46,477 nt of DNA from JAAYOS01 sp050950785 (lineage in GTDB: Bacteria > Bacillota > Clostridia > Oscillospirales > JAAYOS01), in contig JBMNIG010000019.1 of NCBI GenBank assembly GCA_050950785.1, forward strand, positions 1 through 46,477, written 5' to 3'. This document shows, piece after piece, positions 25,465 to 33,467 of this stretch; position 1 is the first letter of the stretch, and every line of letters begins with the position of its first letter. Under the pieces are notes generated by a model, which saw nothing but the letters and a program-made list of their open reading frames with translations, searched no databases and had not been told where the DNA came from. The position numbers and the translations under genes were made by a program.

Positions 25465-26359
25465 TCTTGTCAGCCCCTTTCCTTACCCTTGAAAATGCCT
25501 TTAAGCGGGTTTCAAACATCGGCACTGAGAGTGCAATCGCCACTGTGATGGCTGTAAATAATTTCAGGTCATTTGCCGGCATTCCAAGCTTCAGCACAAG
25601 GGCAATTATGATACGATATGTAATTGCTCCCAGCGCAAGCGATATAAGCCGTTTGAAGAATTGATACTTGCCAAAGAGCACCTCACCTATGATGACGGAA
25701 GCAAGCCCGATGACGATGGATCCAATTCCCATCTGCACGTCTGAAAACCTCTGACTTTGTGCAATCAACGCACCGCTCATCGCTACAAGTCCGTTGCTTA
25801 TCACAAGCCCTATGATTATTGTTGTATCAGTATTTACTCCCTGCGCCCTGACCATTTGCGGGTTGTTTCCTGTCGCACGTATCGCGCATCCGATCTCTGT
25901 ACCGAAAAACCAGTAGAGGATACATATAAGTGCGGTTACACAGATAAGGCCTAGGGCGATAACCGCATATACGTCGCTTAGTCCCATGTTGGTGAAGACT
26001 GTGTAGACAGTATCAATTTTCAAGAGGGATATATTGGCTCTTCCCATGATTCTGAGGTTGATTGAATAGAGAGCTATCATAGTCAAGATACCTGAGAGCA
26101 GTGCTGGGATCTTCAGCTTTGTATGAAGCAAGCCTGTGACCAGCCCCGCAACCATTCCCCCCAGGATCGCAAGTGCGACCGCAACATACGGATTGATTCC
26201 GACTGTTATGGCCTTCGCGGCGATCGACGCGCCCATTACGATACTACCTTCCACAGTCAAGTCCGAAATGTTCAAGATTCGAAAAGTGATATATACCCCA
26301 ATTGTCATAACAGCCCAAAGCAATCCAAGTGATACTGCTCCCGTAAGTATCTGCAACAT
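25451..26359 (-). CDS. TrpY-like ABC transporter permease
   Basis: A 302-residue permease of the BPD_transp_2 family (COG4120) with about eight to nine helices. It begins MLQILTGAVSLGLLWAVMTI and carries the family motif DLTVEGSIVMGAS after the second helix. It forms the membrane channel of the importer with the ATPase at 24670-25464. A weak GGATGGATGA site precedes the ATG. It lies 31 bp downstream of the binding-protein gene. Confidence 0.9.
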   Translation of the reverse strand: MLQILTGAVSLGLLWAVMTIGVYITFRILNISDLTVEGSIVMGASIAAKAITVGINPYVAVALAILGGMVAGLVTGLLHTKLKIPALLSGILTMIALYSINLRIMGRANISLLKIDTVYTVFTNMGLSDVYAVIALGLICVTALICILYWFFGTEIGCAIRATGNNPQMVRAQGVNTDTTIIIGLVISNGLVAMSGALIAQSQRFSDVQMGIGSIVIGLASVIIGEVLFGKYQFFKRLISLALGAITYRIIIALVLKLGMPANDLKLFTAITVAIALSVPMFETRLKAFSRVRKGADKIAKN

Positions 26360-26390
26360 ATTTCATCCATCCAATCAAGTGTATTCTGCC

Positions 26391-27353
26391 TTATTTAGTA
26401 ATGATATATTTCTGTAGCTCTTCAGGAATCTCAAGTCCGATCTCTTCAGCAACTTCGCCGTTGATGGCAAAATCAAAGCTCTCCGCCTTTTGTATGGGCA
26501 TGTTCTTCGGGTCAGCTCCGTTTTTCAGTATATCGACCGCCATAAGTCCGGTCTGATATCCAAGATTATAGTAGTTTATACCCAAGGTAGCCAGCCCGCC
26601 ATTCTCCACCATATTAGCTTCTCCGCATATTGTGGGCAATTTGGCTTCGACGGTAACGCTGTAAACTGCGGGAAATGCAGATGCTATCGTATTGTCGGTG
26701 GGTACGTAAAGGGCATCACACTTATCAACGATCGACTGCACAGCCTGTTGAACCTCGTTTGAATTGGATATCGTGACCTCGACGTGCTCAAGTCCGAGCC
26801 CCTCAATGACCTCTTTTGCAATTGAAGCCTGAAGTACTGAGTTGTCTTCGCTGGAATTGTAAATCAATCCGACTGTTTTTACATCCGGCACAAGCTGTAC
26901 CATCAAATCAATCTGCTCTTTTATTGGGTTCATGTCAGATGTGCCACTTACATTTCCGCCCGGGTTCTCATCTGAATCAACAAGTTTAGCAGTCTCAAAA
27001 TCAGTTACTGCCGTTGCCAAAATAGGAATCGATTCAGTTTTGCCGGCAATTGCTTGTGCAGCCGGAGTCGCAATCGCCAACACAAGGTCTACTTTATTAC
27101 TTACGAAACGATCGCTGATTGTGGATAGATTGTTTGTGTCACTTTGTGCATTCTGATAATCGATTTTGATATTTTCCCCGTCCACAAAACCGTTATCCTT
27201 GAGGGCATCGATAAACCCCTCTCTGGAGGCATCAAGTGCAGCATGCTCAACAAACTGGATGATTCCAATTTCTGTTGTATCCGATTTTCCTTCACATCCT
27301 GCCACTGCAAAAAGTAGGATCAGCGCGATAAAGATTGATAGTAGTTTTTTCAT
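26391..27353 (-). CDS. TrpX-like amino acid-binding lipoprotein
   Basis: A 320-residue substrate-binding protein of the ABC_sub_bind (COG2984) family. The signal peptide ends in the lipobox AVAGC (C23), giving a lipid-anchored protein outside the membrane. Family patterns include GIIQFVEHAALD, SGTSDMNPI and the aromatic/hydroxyl-rich pocket segments. I chose the ATG at 27353 with GAGGTG upstream; a GTG at 27362 overlaps that site. Relatives (TrpX) bind tryptophan, but the T-box here suggests tyrosine. Confidence 0.9.
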   Translation of the reverse strand: MKKLLSIFIALILLFAVAGCEGKSDTTEIGIIQFVEHAALDASREGFIDALKDNGFVDGENIKIDYQNAQSDTNNLSTISDRFVSNKVDLVLAIATPAAQAIAGKTESIPILATAVTDFETAKLVDSDENPGGNVSGTSDMNPIKEQIDLMVQLVPDVKTVGLIYNSSEDNSVLQASIAKEVIEGLGLEHVEVTISNSNEVQQAVQSIVDKCDALYVPTDNTIASAFPAVYSVTVEAKLPTICGEANMVENGGLATLGINYYNLGYQTGLMAVDILKNGADPKNMPIQKAESFDFAINGEVAEEIGLEIPEELQKYIITK

Positions 27354-27394
27354 TGCAAACACCTCATATAATTGATTTGCTGATAATAAAAAAT

Positions 27395-27660
27395 CGCCCC
27401 TGAAATACAGGGACGAACTTTCATTCGTGGTACCACCATGCTTCGTTGTTTACACAACCTCATTAGAGCAACTAACATTGCTCATCCGCTATAACGGGCG
27501 GTCCCGTCACGTCCTACTTAGTTTACACCGTTCAGCGTGCAACTCTTGGGATGTATTCACGGAACTTATATCCTACTTTCTCGCACCAACCGAAAGCTCT
27601 CTGAAGGATTGGCATTACCGCTACTAGTTCCCAGTCACTGTCTTTAGAAATGTTATATTG
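27395..27660 (-). promoter_or_regulatory. T-box riboswitch leader, predicted tRNA-Tyr specific
   Basis: The ~266-nt leader has T-box landmarks in order on the minus strand: AGTA loop-E element, AGAGAG and GGTTGGTGCGAG of Stem I, a GTGAA-UAC-A specifier region enclosed by tggga/tccca and cgg/ccg stems, the T-box bulge GGTGGTACCAC, and a terminator (cagggacg 27408-27415 with cgcccctg 27395-27402, then Ts). The specifier triplet reads UAC (Tyr). The bulge UGGU would pair with a tRNA ending in ACCA, matching tRNA-Tyr and not the G73 of bacterial tRNA-Trp. Uncharged tRNA should stabilise the antiterminator and turn on the importer. Confidence 0.88.
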
Positions 27661-27666
27661 TTCGCT

Positions 27667-27695
27667 ATTGTAATAGATTAATTTGTGTTTGTCAA
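27667..27695 (-). promoter_or_regulatory. Promoter of the T-box-controlled transporter operon
   Basis: On the minus strand TTGACA (27690-27695), a 17-nt spacer and TACAAT (27667-27672). The start is near 27660, right before Stem I. Confidence 0.8.
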
Positions 27696-27793
27696 CTACA
27701 ATTTTTAACTTTTTGATAATTTAGCTATTTATTCCCATAAAGCAAATGTGATGTGCGTTGGAATCGACTGTGGACTTTACGAGCTGTGAGACT

Positions 27794-29032
27794 TTACGAG
27801 CTTTTGAAATCATTCCTCATAAGTCCATCCTGCTCAAGTATCGCTCGTAACACGGATATATCTGCGGATACATCTAACGCGGCATTTTCAAATAGGCTGT
27901 CAAGCAAGTTTTCAAATGCGTGGTTGATGGTATCCAGCGCCTCCTTTATCTCCCGTTTTGCCGTCAATATATTGTCTCCTTGAACCGGTTGACGGTCAAA
28001 TTCCCTGTAGGCATTTAGAAGCTTGATCGTTGTAGGAAGATAGTATGACAAAAGGCGCCTAACTTGACGAAGCTTCTCCGGATGCTCCTCCACATAATCT
28101 ATAATAAAGCTAATGATTTCCTCCAGCCTCTGCACTTTCACAGACACATCTTTATCAGGAATTGCAAGCCTTGCTTCCCGGATCAGACTTATATTTAGCT
28201 TTGCTTCTTCAATGGTATTTGAAACTCTAGTATCAGCATCTGGTTTATCTCTCGATGACTTTGCAGCTCTTTTCCGCTCTGCAGCCTTCTGCCGCTCCTC
28301 AAGCTCACGCTTTTTCAATTTTGCCTGATGCTCCAAATATAACTCATAGCTCTCGCGATTCAACATTATATAGGCCTTTTTTGCATCGATATGGGCATCG
28401 GGCAACATACCCAAACTTATCATTTTCCTTAGATCTTTTACAATATATCTTGAGCTAAGTCCACTGTAGCTTGACAATTCATCAATCATGCAGGTGCTTC
28501 GCCCGTTGATCAGCTTAAGGTATGTCCGAAACCGTTTCAGCCTTTTACGAATTATCGATCCCTTCACTTCCAATGCAACACTAGCACCAAGGACGATCAA
28601 AAGCACTACGATCAGTGGAGTAATTACTTCACTCATCAGAATATTCAGTGCAGCCAACACAATTAAAGTTATTGCGACGACTCCAATTCCAATGCCTCCA
28701 AAGATCGTATACAAAATTCCGGATACTTTTCCAACATACTTGTAAGGAAAATTGGTATCCAATTTCGTAGGCTTATGTTTGATTGATTGCTTTTTAACTG
28801 ACTGCTTATAGAAATCATCATTTGAACGTGTTTTGCGGGCACCTGGACTGCGCCGGCTCTCCATTTGAATAGAAGCAATGGCTTTTCGAACTTCCTCAAA
28901 TGCCATATCCAGCGTACTGTTCACGGTACTTCCCACATTGCGGCTGATTTCTTGGGGATCCCGGGAACTCAAAATATCCTTGATCATTTCCTTGAACTCT
29001 TTGCCAAGAACCTTGAAATCTTCTTTATTCAT
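27794..29032 (-). CDS. XpaC-like membrane protein (5-bromo-4-chloroindolyl phosphate hydrolysis family)
   Basis: A 412-residue protein matching the XpaC family (Pfam PF10112). An N-terminal hydrophilic segment (1-100) leads to two helices at about 103-153, then a winged-helix-like segment (about 180-225; IDELSSYSGLSSRYIVKDLRKMI), a charged coiled-coil stretch (about 232-268) and a helical C-terminal domain (about 280-400; VEEHPEKLRQVRRLLSYYLPTTIKLL, the family core). In related genomes XpaC-like genes often pair with tellurite-resistance TelA-like genes; none is seen here. The true activity is unknown. The gene is monocistronic, with an extended -10 promoter at 29073. Confidence 0.8.
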   Translation of the reverse strand: MNKEDFKVLGKEFKEMIKDILSSRDPQEISRNVGSTVNSTLDMAFEEVRKAIASIQMESRRSPGARKTRSNDDFYKQSVKKQSIKHKPTKLDTNFPYKYVGKVSGILYTIFGGIGIGVVAITLIVLAALNILMSEVITPLIVVLLIVLGASVALEVKGSIIRKRLKRFRTYLKLINGRSTCMIDELSSYSGLSSRYIVKDLRKMISLGMLPDAHIDAKKAYIMLNRESYELYLEHQAKLKKRELEERQKAAERKRAAKSSRDKPDADTRVSNTIEEAKLNISLIREARLAIPDKDVSVKVQRLEEIISFIIDYVEEHPEKLRQVRRLLSYYLPTTIKLLNAYREFDRQPVQGDNILTAKREIKEALDTINHAFENLLDSLFENAALDVSADISVLRAILEQDGLMRNDFKSS

Positions 29033-29072
29033 TTGGATTTCCCGCCTTCCGGTTCCGACATTTGTCTATTAT

Positions 29073-29081
29073 ATTATACCA
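29073..29081 (-). promoter_or_regulatory. Extended -10 promoter of the XpaC-like gene
   Basis: TGGTATAAT on the minus strand (TATAAT at 29073-29078), an extended -10 without a good -35. It lies about 40 bp upstream of the start codon. Confidence 0.55.
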
Positions 29082-29305
29082 TATATTGCTACAGCAGGAG
29101 ATTCAAAATCACTTTTGTGTGCAGGAGAAGGTTCTCCTATGCTTACAGTCACAGACGTGCACAGATTTAAGTATATATCAGTTGCTGTCGATCATCAATA
29201 TCTATCGTTTGCACAGGTAGAGACCCTTTGGCTGCACAGTCTGACGGTTCCTTTGTGAGGTGATTTCATTATCTACGACGTTTTCGGAGGATTTTAGTAA
29301 CGAAA

Positions 29306-29328
29306 AGGCACGGTCGCAAACCGTGCCT
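29306..29328 (-). terminator. Terminator of the NitT/TauT-type ABC operon
   Basis: aggcacggt (29306-29314) and accgtgcct (29320-29328) pair perfectly around cgcaa, with TTTTCG following on the minus strand. The stop codon of the ATPase (29327-29329) lies in the stem. Confidence 0.85.
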
Positions 29329-29905
29329 ACGCTTTATTATCCATCTCGATTAGCTGCCCACCAAGCGCTTTTACTTCCTCAATGTTGTGAGTGACCATTA
29401 TTACAGTGCGGTCACCTACATTGTTTTTTACATATTGGATCGTTTCGCCTTTAGTTTTTTCATCAAGTCCCTTGAATGGCTCGTCTAAAAAAATGACATC
29501 ACTTCGAGCCATTATTGCCCGAACTATTGCGACCCTTCGCTTCATTCCGCCGCTAAACTCACTTACGGGCTTTATGAACTCATCTATGCCTATACTTCCA
29601 AGCTGAGCCATTATCTCCGCTTTATCAACCTTTTTACCACATACGAGGGCCACATTTGAGACAGCATTAAAACCCTCACAGAGGCGGTCTTCCTGAAATA
29701 CAGCGCTTTTCAGGTGAGGAACCCCCTCCACAGTGCCGCTGTCAGGGGACAACAGTCCCATCAAGATATTTAAAAGCGTGGTCTTGCCACATCCTGAAGG
29801 CCCCATTAGACATGTGATCTGGCTTTCCTTAAAAGTGGCGGAAAAACGATCCAACACCAAATTATCTCTATAACTTTTCACCAAATCAGAAACTACAATA
29901 TCCAT
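29327..29905 (-). CDS. NitT/TauT-type ABC transporter ATPase (short)
   Basis: A 192-residue ATPase. Walker A is GPSGCGKTTLLN, the Q-loop is VFQEDRL, the signature is FSGGMKRRVAIVRAI, Walker B is VIFLDEPFKGLD and the H-loop is VTHNIEE. It lacks the C-terminal ~50 residues seen in SsuB/TauB proteins but all catalytic motifs are present, so it should work. It is the last gene of the operon TM1266-like regulator, binding protein, permease, ATPase, three bases after the permease. The substrate of the importer is unknown. Confidence 0.9.
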   Translation of the reverse strand: MDIVVSDLVKSYRDNLVLDRFSATFKESQITCLMGPSGCGKTTLLNILMGLLSPDSGTVEGVPHLKSAVFQEDRLCEGFNAVSNVALVCGKKVDKAEIMAQLGSIGIDEFIKPVSEFSGGMKRRVAIVRAIMARSDVIFLDEPFKGLDEKTKGETIQYVKNNVGDRTVIMVTHNIEEVKALGGQLIEMDNKA

Positions 29906-29908
29906 ATC

Positions 29909-30751
29909 TTATGATTTCTCCAATTGCACATAAAACTGCTTTAGAAGGAATAAAAATATCTTTTCAAAGAGGATGCTGATAAATACGATTACGACCGTCC
30001 ATGCGAACAGATCTGCAGAGCTGAGATACACCTTTGCCTCATAGAGCTTTTCACCTATTGAGCCGTCGGGAATACCAATAACTTCGGCCGCTACCCCCGC
30101 TTTCCACGACATACCAATGGATAAGGTGCAAGCGGATATCAAATAGGGCTTTATTTGTGGGAGATGTATATACTTCATCTTTTTTAGCCAGCCTACTCGA
30201 AAGAGCTTCGCCATCTCAAGCAGGCCTCTGTCCGTGCTTTTAATACCCTGAAGCATATTGGTGTAGATTATAGGCAAAACCATCAAAAAGGCTATAAATA
30301 CTGAAAGATTTCGCGAACTAAGCCAAATGAGACAAAGGATAATAAACGAAGCTACCGGTACTGATTTGATTACATGGATAAAAGGCCACAAAATAACTTC
30401 AACGACATGAAACCGTCCGGCTATTACGGCTAAGATACAGCCAACTATAAGTGCAAGGAAATAACCAAATACTATTCTGGCAAAAGAGAAGGCTATTGCT
30501 TGTATAAAGTCCGCTTCGGCACAGAGGCTGACGAGCCTCTGTGCCACAGCTATGGGTGTAACCAGCAATAGTTTTTGATTGAGCAGCATAGCGCCTATTT
30601 GCCATAGTGTCAAAGCAAATATGATCGCTGCCCCTCTTTCAATCCAACGTCTATCGGGGCTCAGGCAAACTTTTCGCTGTGTTTTGGGTCCTTGCCCATT
30701 AGACTTACCTTCGTGAAGCTTATTTCTATCGTGCATAGTAAAAATCATCAT
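29909..30751 (-). CDS. NitT/TauT-type ABC transporter permease
   Basis: A ~280-residue permease of the SsuC/TauC (BPD_transp_1) type with six helices and the EAA loop region (ESTDRGLLEMAKLFRVGWLKKMKYIHLPQIKPYL). The exact start is uncertain. Several in-frame ATGs (30751, 30748, 30736) overlap the end of the binding-protein gene. I took 30751, which has GGTGG 11 nt ahead. The long hydrophilic N-terminus (about 40 residues before the first helix) is unusual. It is translationally coupled to the binding-protein gene. Confidence 0.85.
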   Translation of the reverse strand: MMIFTMHDRNKLHEGKSNGQGPKTQRKVCLSPDRRWIERGAAIIFALTLWQIGAMLLNQKLLLVTPIAVAQRLVSLCAEADFIQAIAFSFARIVFGYFLALIVGCILAVIAGRFHVVEVILWPFIHVIKSVPVASFIILCLIWLSSRNLSVFIAFLMVLPIIYTNMLQGIKSTDRGLLEMAKLFRVGWLKKMKYIHLPQIKPYLISACTLSIGMSWKAGVAAEVIGIPDGSIGEKLYEAKVYLSSADLFAWTVVIVFISILFEKIFLFLLKQFYVQLEKS

Positions 30752-31823
30752 CTGGTAGAGCGCCACCAATCGACTTTGGATTCTGTTCGAACAATACGTT
30801 CAGGTATCCTCCTACAGCATCCTTCATATCCGATCCCTCAATAAAGGTGATGTTGCAGTATGGAATCGCCTTTTGGGCAATGGGGGCTTTTACGATACCA
30901 TACTTTTCAACCAACTGGGCAGCTTCCGCCACACTTGAATTTACGTACTCAGTAGACTGTTTATATTCATCCAGAAAAGCTGAGACCTGCTCGGGATATG
31001 CCTCGACAAATTCCCTTCTTGCCACAAGAACTCCTGTTATGAACATGCTTCCATTTTGCAGATTATCCCACTCCTTAGTAAGGTCAACCGCGATCCTCAA
31101 TCCCTCAACCTGTGTCTGGGCTACGGTAACAAACGGCTGAGGCAACATTGCGACTCCGCTTTCGGACTCCTGAAGCATTGCAACAACTTCTGTAGGCTCG
31201 CTCTTCCATTCGATCGTGACATCATTATCGGCATCGATTCCATTTTGCGATAATAGATATCTTAAAACAGATTCCGGAACTGTGCCTTTACCAGTCGCGT
31301 AGATGGTTTTCCCCTTTAGATCCTGAAGCGAACTGATTTCCTCGCCTTTTTCTACAATGTAAATAACACCAAGAGTATTCACAGCAAGAAGCTTTATTTG
31401 CCCTTCTGTGTTGTTGTATAGGACTGATGCCAGGTTTGCAGGTATTGCAGCCATATCGAGTTCGCCACGTAAAAGATTCGGAGTCACCTCGTCAGCCGCG
31501 GCTGCCATGGTAAATACATAGTCGTTTTTCGCCACTCCGGCTTCCGCCGACTCCATCAAATGTAATAATCCCATTGACGTGGGACCTTTAAGACCTGCAA
31601 TGCGAATTTCGATGGGCTCATATTGTGGCTCCGAGTCCTCATTACCACTGGGCTCTACAGACTCTGCTGGTTCGGATGGAGCAGCGCTCTCATCGGTAGT
31701 TGTTGCTGAACCCGTTGCATCGGTAGTCGGTGATGTCGTGGCATCGGTCGAACCGCTTTGGCAACCGGCCAAAACAAATGCGAAAATCGATATGATAAGT
31801 AAAAGAGACAGTATTTTTTTCAT
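30726..31823 (-). CDS. NMT1/SsuA-like substrate-binding lipoprotein
   Basis: A 365-residue lipoprotein. The signal peptide ends in VLAGC (C20), followed by a ~50-residue Thr/Ser/Glu/Pro-rich linker and then a binding domain of the NMT1/TauA/SsuA fold (IEIRIAGLKGPTSMGLLHLM, LRGELDMAAIPANLASVLYN, SLQDLKGKTIYATGKGT). The fold binds nitrate, sulfonates, thiamine precursors and similar small molecules. Linkage to a TM1266-type regulator suggests a need in hydrogenase or iron-sulfur metabolism. The ATG follows AAGGA at about 9 nt. It is three bases from the regulator gene. Confidence 0.88.
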   Translation of the reverse strand: MKKILSLLLIISIFAFVLAGCQSGSTDATTSPTTDATGSATTTDESAAPSEPAESVEPSGNEDSEPQYEPIEIRIAGLKGPTSMGLLHLMESAEAGVAKNDYVFTMAAAADEVTPNLLRGELDMAAIPANLASVLYNNTEGQIKLLAVNTLGVIYIVEKGEEISSLQDLKGKTIYATGKGTVPESVLRYLLSQNGIDADNDVTIEWKSEPTEVVAMLQESESGVAMLPQPFVTVAQTQVEGLRIAVDLTKEWDNLQNGSMFITGVLVARREFVEAYPEQVSAFLDEYKQSTEYVNSSVAEAAQLVEKYGIVKAPIAQKAIPYCNITFIEGSDMKDAVGGYLNVLFEQNPKSIGGALPDDDFYYAR

Positions 31824-31826
31824 GAT

Positions 31827-32090
31827 TCAATCGTCCTTCCTTGTCTGCTTCTTTGCAACTATTGTCTTTGTGCTGACGCCTTTTATCATTCCTAATTTGC
31901 CCGAAAGCGAACTTGTTACATCACCGGGCGCGTCAAGCACCACACATATTATGGAAACCCCGCGATCCCTGTACGGAATCCCCATTCTTCCGACTATGTG
32001 TTCTCCAAAGTCGTGCAAAAGCTTGTTGATTTCTGCAGACGCTTCGGTATCCTCTACAATAATGCTGATGACAGATATTCTGTTTTCCAT
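31827..32090 (-). CDS. TM1266-type 'iron-only hydrogenase system regulator'
   Basis: An 87-residue protein of the TM1266 family (TIGR03959, an ACT-like small fold): RISVISIIVEDTEASAEINKLLHDFGEHIVGRMGIPYRDRGVSIICVVLDAP and GKLGMIKGVSTKT. In other genomes this family is encoded with [FeFe]-hydrogenase maturation genes, hence its name; its ligand is not established. I chose the ATG at 32088-32090 because AAGGGGG lies 8 nt ahead; an in-frame ATG at 32108 is upstream of it. It is first in an operon with an ABC importer, which suggests it senses or controls uptake. Confidence 0.88.
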   Translation of the reverse strand: MENRISVISIIVEDTEASAEINKLLHDFGEHIVGRMGIPYRDRGVSIICVVLDAPGDVTSSLSGKLGMIKGVSTKTIVAKKQTRKDD

Positions 32091-32283
32091 CACAAAGCCC
32101 CCTTTCAAGCGAAAACCGCGCCCAGAAGGCGCGGACAGTCATTTCACCGATAATTTTACCGGCAACAATAGAATATATCCGTCACCTTTCCATCCGGGAC
32201 GTACCCAAATGCGTCAGGATCTGATAATGTGCATATTTGATTGTAGCAGCTGCATTCTAAGATTGTTAAATATTTGGCAACCC
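32091..32283 (-). promoter_or_regulatory. Long structured 5' leader of the TM1266-ABC operon
   Basis: A ~190-nt untranslated leader lies between the predicted start (near 32283) and the regulator gene. It contains conserved-looking, G-rich segments and ends in a strong hairpin, ccgcgcc (32116-32122) with ggcgcgg (32128-32134), followed on the minus strand by TTTTC shortly before the ribosome site. The shape, a folded region and then a terminator-like hairpin, is that of a riboswitch. It matches no aptamer I can recognise, and TPP, FMN, cobalamin and SAM cores are absent. Confidence 0.45.
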
Positions 32284-32289
32284 AATGGT

Positions 32290-32318
32290 ATTATACTATG
32301 AAACCGCGAATTTGGAAA
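32290..32318 (-). promoter_or_regulatory. Promoter of the TM1266-ABC operon
   Basis: On the minus strand TTTCCA (32313-32318), a 17-nt spacer and a consensus TATAAT (32290-32295). The rest of the 32319-32482 gap shows nothing clear. Confidence 0.65.
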
Positions 32319-32482
32319 GCCCATATTCTCTTAATTATATACCAAATTTTCAATCACAGATGTCACTAATTTTGGTTATAGTTAAAATAACCTTCATGCC
32401 ACTTAACTGCAAGTGCTACATCGTCTGTCTCAAGATTAGTTAAGCAAATTGGCAGATATTTGTAAAGTGTGCATCTAATAAC

Positions 32483-32986
32483 TTAATCTTTTACATACAC
32501 CTTTTTTACTTTGGCAACATAGACTATATGATGGTCTTTATTTGGATAGTGTTTTGCATCAAGAGAAGTGTCCAGGAAACATTCAGATTTGATTTTATCA
32601 ACATATATTTTTTCGACCAACAATACAAGCTTTGCCTCTTCGAAGGTGGGTACACCGTCTAAATAGGTGACATTGAATTTTACATCACCGATTTTGTCGG
32701 TATCCCTTCCGGACACAGAACCCAAAACCCCAAGTTCCTTTTTGTGCCCATCAAAAAAGGACAAGGAAAAGCAGTCATTTGCGTCTACAAATTCTCTTGT
32801 ATACCGCTGTGGTCTGATATATACCGTTACAACATTTTCTCCCCAAAGAACACCCATTCCTCCCCAACTGGCGGTCATCGTATTTACTTTCTGCTCATTG
32901 CCCGCGGTAATAAGCATCCAATCGTCTCCGATCGATGCGAAGGGATTTAAGTCCAGCTTCTTGATATCTACTACACGAAATGTCAT
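32483..32986 (-). CDS. Flavin reductase-like FMN-binding protein
   Basis: A 167-residue protein of the flavin reductase domain family. TAGNEQKVNTMTASWGGMGVLWGENVVTVYIRPQRYT is the typical FMN-binding region, where M-T-A-S-W contacts the flavin, and FSLSFF follows. It probably reduces or binds FMN in the cytoplasm; the partner is unknown. A very strong GGGGAGGAG site precedes the ATG. It is monocistronic, between the ABC operon and the decayed island. Confidence 0.92.
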   Translation of the reverse strand: MTFRVVDIKKLDLNPFASIGDDWMLITAGNEQKVNTMTASWGGMGVLWGENVVTVYIRPQRYTREFVDANDCFSLSFFDGHKKELGVLGSVSGRDTDKIGDVKFNVTYLDGVPTFEEAKLVLLVEKIYVDKIKSECFLDTSLDAKHYPNKDHHIVYVAKVKKVYVKD

Positions 32987-33179
32987 GCAAACTTCTCCTC
33001 CCCTGTTTACATATATATTTCAATTCTATCAAATCGCCATTATTCTGTCCAGAAACATATGGATATGTACGACAACAAAAAATATATCAATATCCAACAA
33101 CGCTCAAGGGCTTAATGATCTATTTATAATCGGCTTAAAATCAGTCTATTTGGCGTCCATCCCAACATATTGAGCTAAG

Positions 33180-33370
33180 TTAGCTTTTGGACTTTCCCAC
33201 TTTATGAAGGGTTACCCGCTCAATGTGCCAACACTGGTTCACTTGCGCTACGCCCCAATCAACCGCCATCGGCCTCCTTCAGACCTCCCCATCGCTGGAG
33301 ACACCCTTGCTTACAGCTTGTCTTCCTGCTAACTAGGTAACAGGTTATCTTTCAAACCATCGGCTTTGGC
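33180..33370 (-). other. Non-coding relic resembling a structured mobile RNA (group II intron-like?)
   Basis: No open frame. The minus strand is G-rich and purine-rich with phrases such as GATAACCTGTTACCTAG, GCGATGGGGAGGTCTGAAGG and GGGTAACCCTTCATAAAGTGGG. These remind me of the 5' ribozyme portion of bacterial group II intron-type retroelements. Base composition differs from the A+T-rich flanks. I cannot confirm the class, no reverse transcriptase gene follows, and no exact boundaries are visible. The surrounding stretch 32987-33813 has no gene. Confidence 0.25.
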
Positions 33371-33384
33371 AACATGCCTCGCAA

Positions 33385-33420
33385 ACATAAAAACGCCAAC
33401 CTCTCTTGAGATTGGTGTTT
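33385..33420 (-). terminator. Terminator behind the partial tRNA-fMet copy
   Basis: On the minus strand arms acaccaatctc and gaggttggcgt pair around a short loop and are followed by TTTTT. A terminator of similar design but different sequence follows the intact tRNA at 34460-34500. Confidence 0.75.
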
Positions 33421-33467
33421 CACTGGTTGCGGAGGAAGGATTTGAACCCCGTCCTTCGGGTTATGAG
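33421..33467 (-). repeat. 3' half of initiator tRNA gene, attachment-site-like direct repeat
   Basis: These 47 bp repeat, with one substitution and one missing base, the segment 34503-34550 that holds the 3' half of tRNA-fMet. The copy runs from the anticodon CAT to the CCA end plus three bases. The copy stops exactly at the anticodon region. Duplicates of tRNA 3' halves are what tyrosine-recombinase integrative elements leave at their attachment sites. Confidence 0.75.

Noticed and set aside
28878..29258. 126-codon plus-strand frame
   Set aside because: Mostly antisense to the XpaC-like gene, with no ribosome site and no recognisable protein pattern.
32160..32260. Plus-strand similarity to part of a TPP riboswitch (ACCC..GGATCTGATAATG)
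   Set aside because: The CTGAGA core is missing and no gene follows on that strand; the resemblance is short and probably chance.
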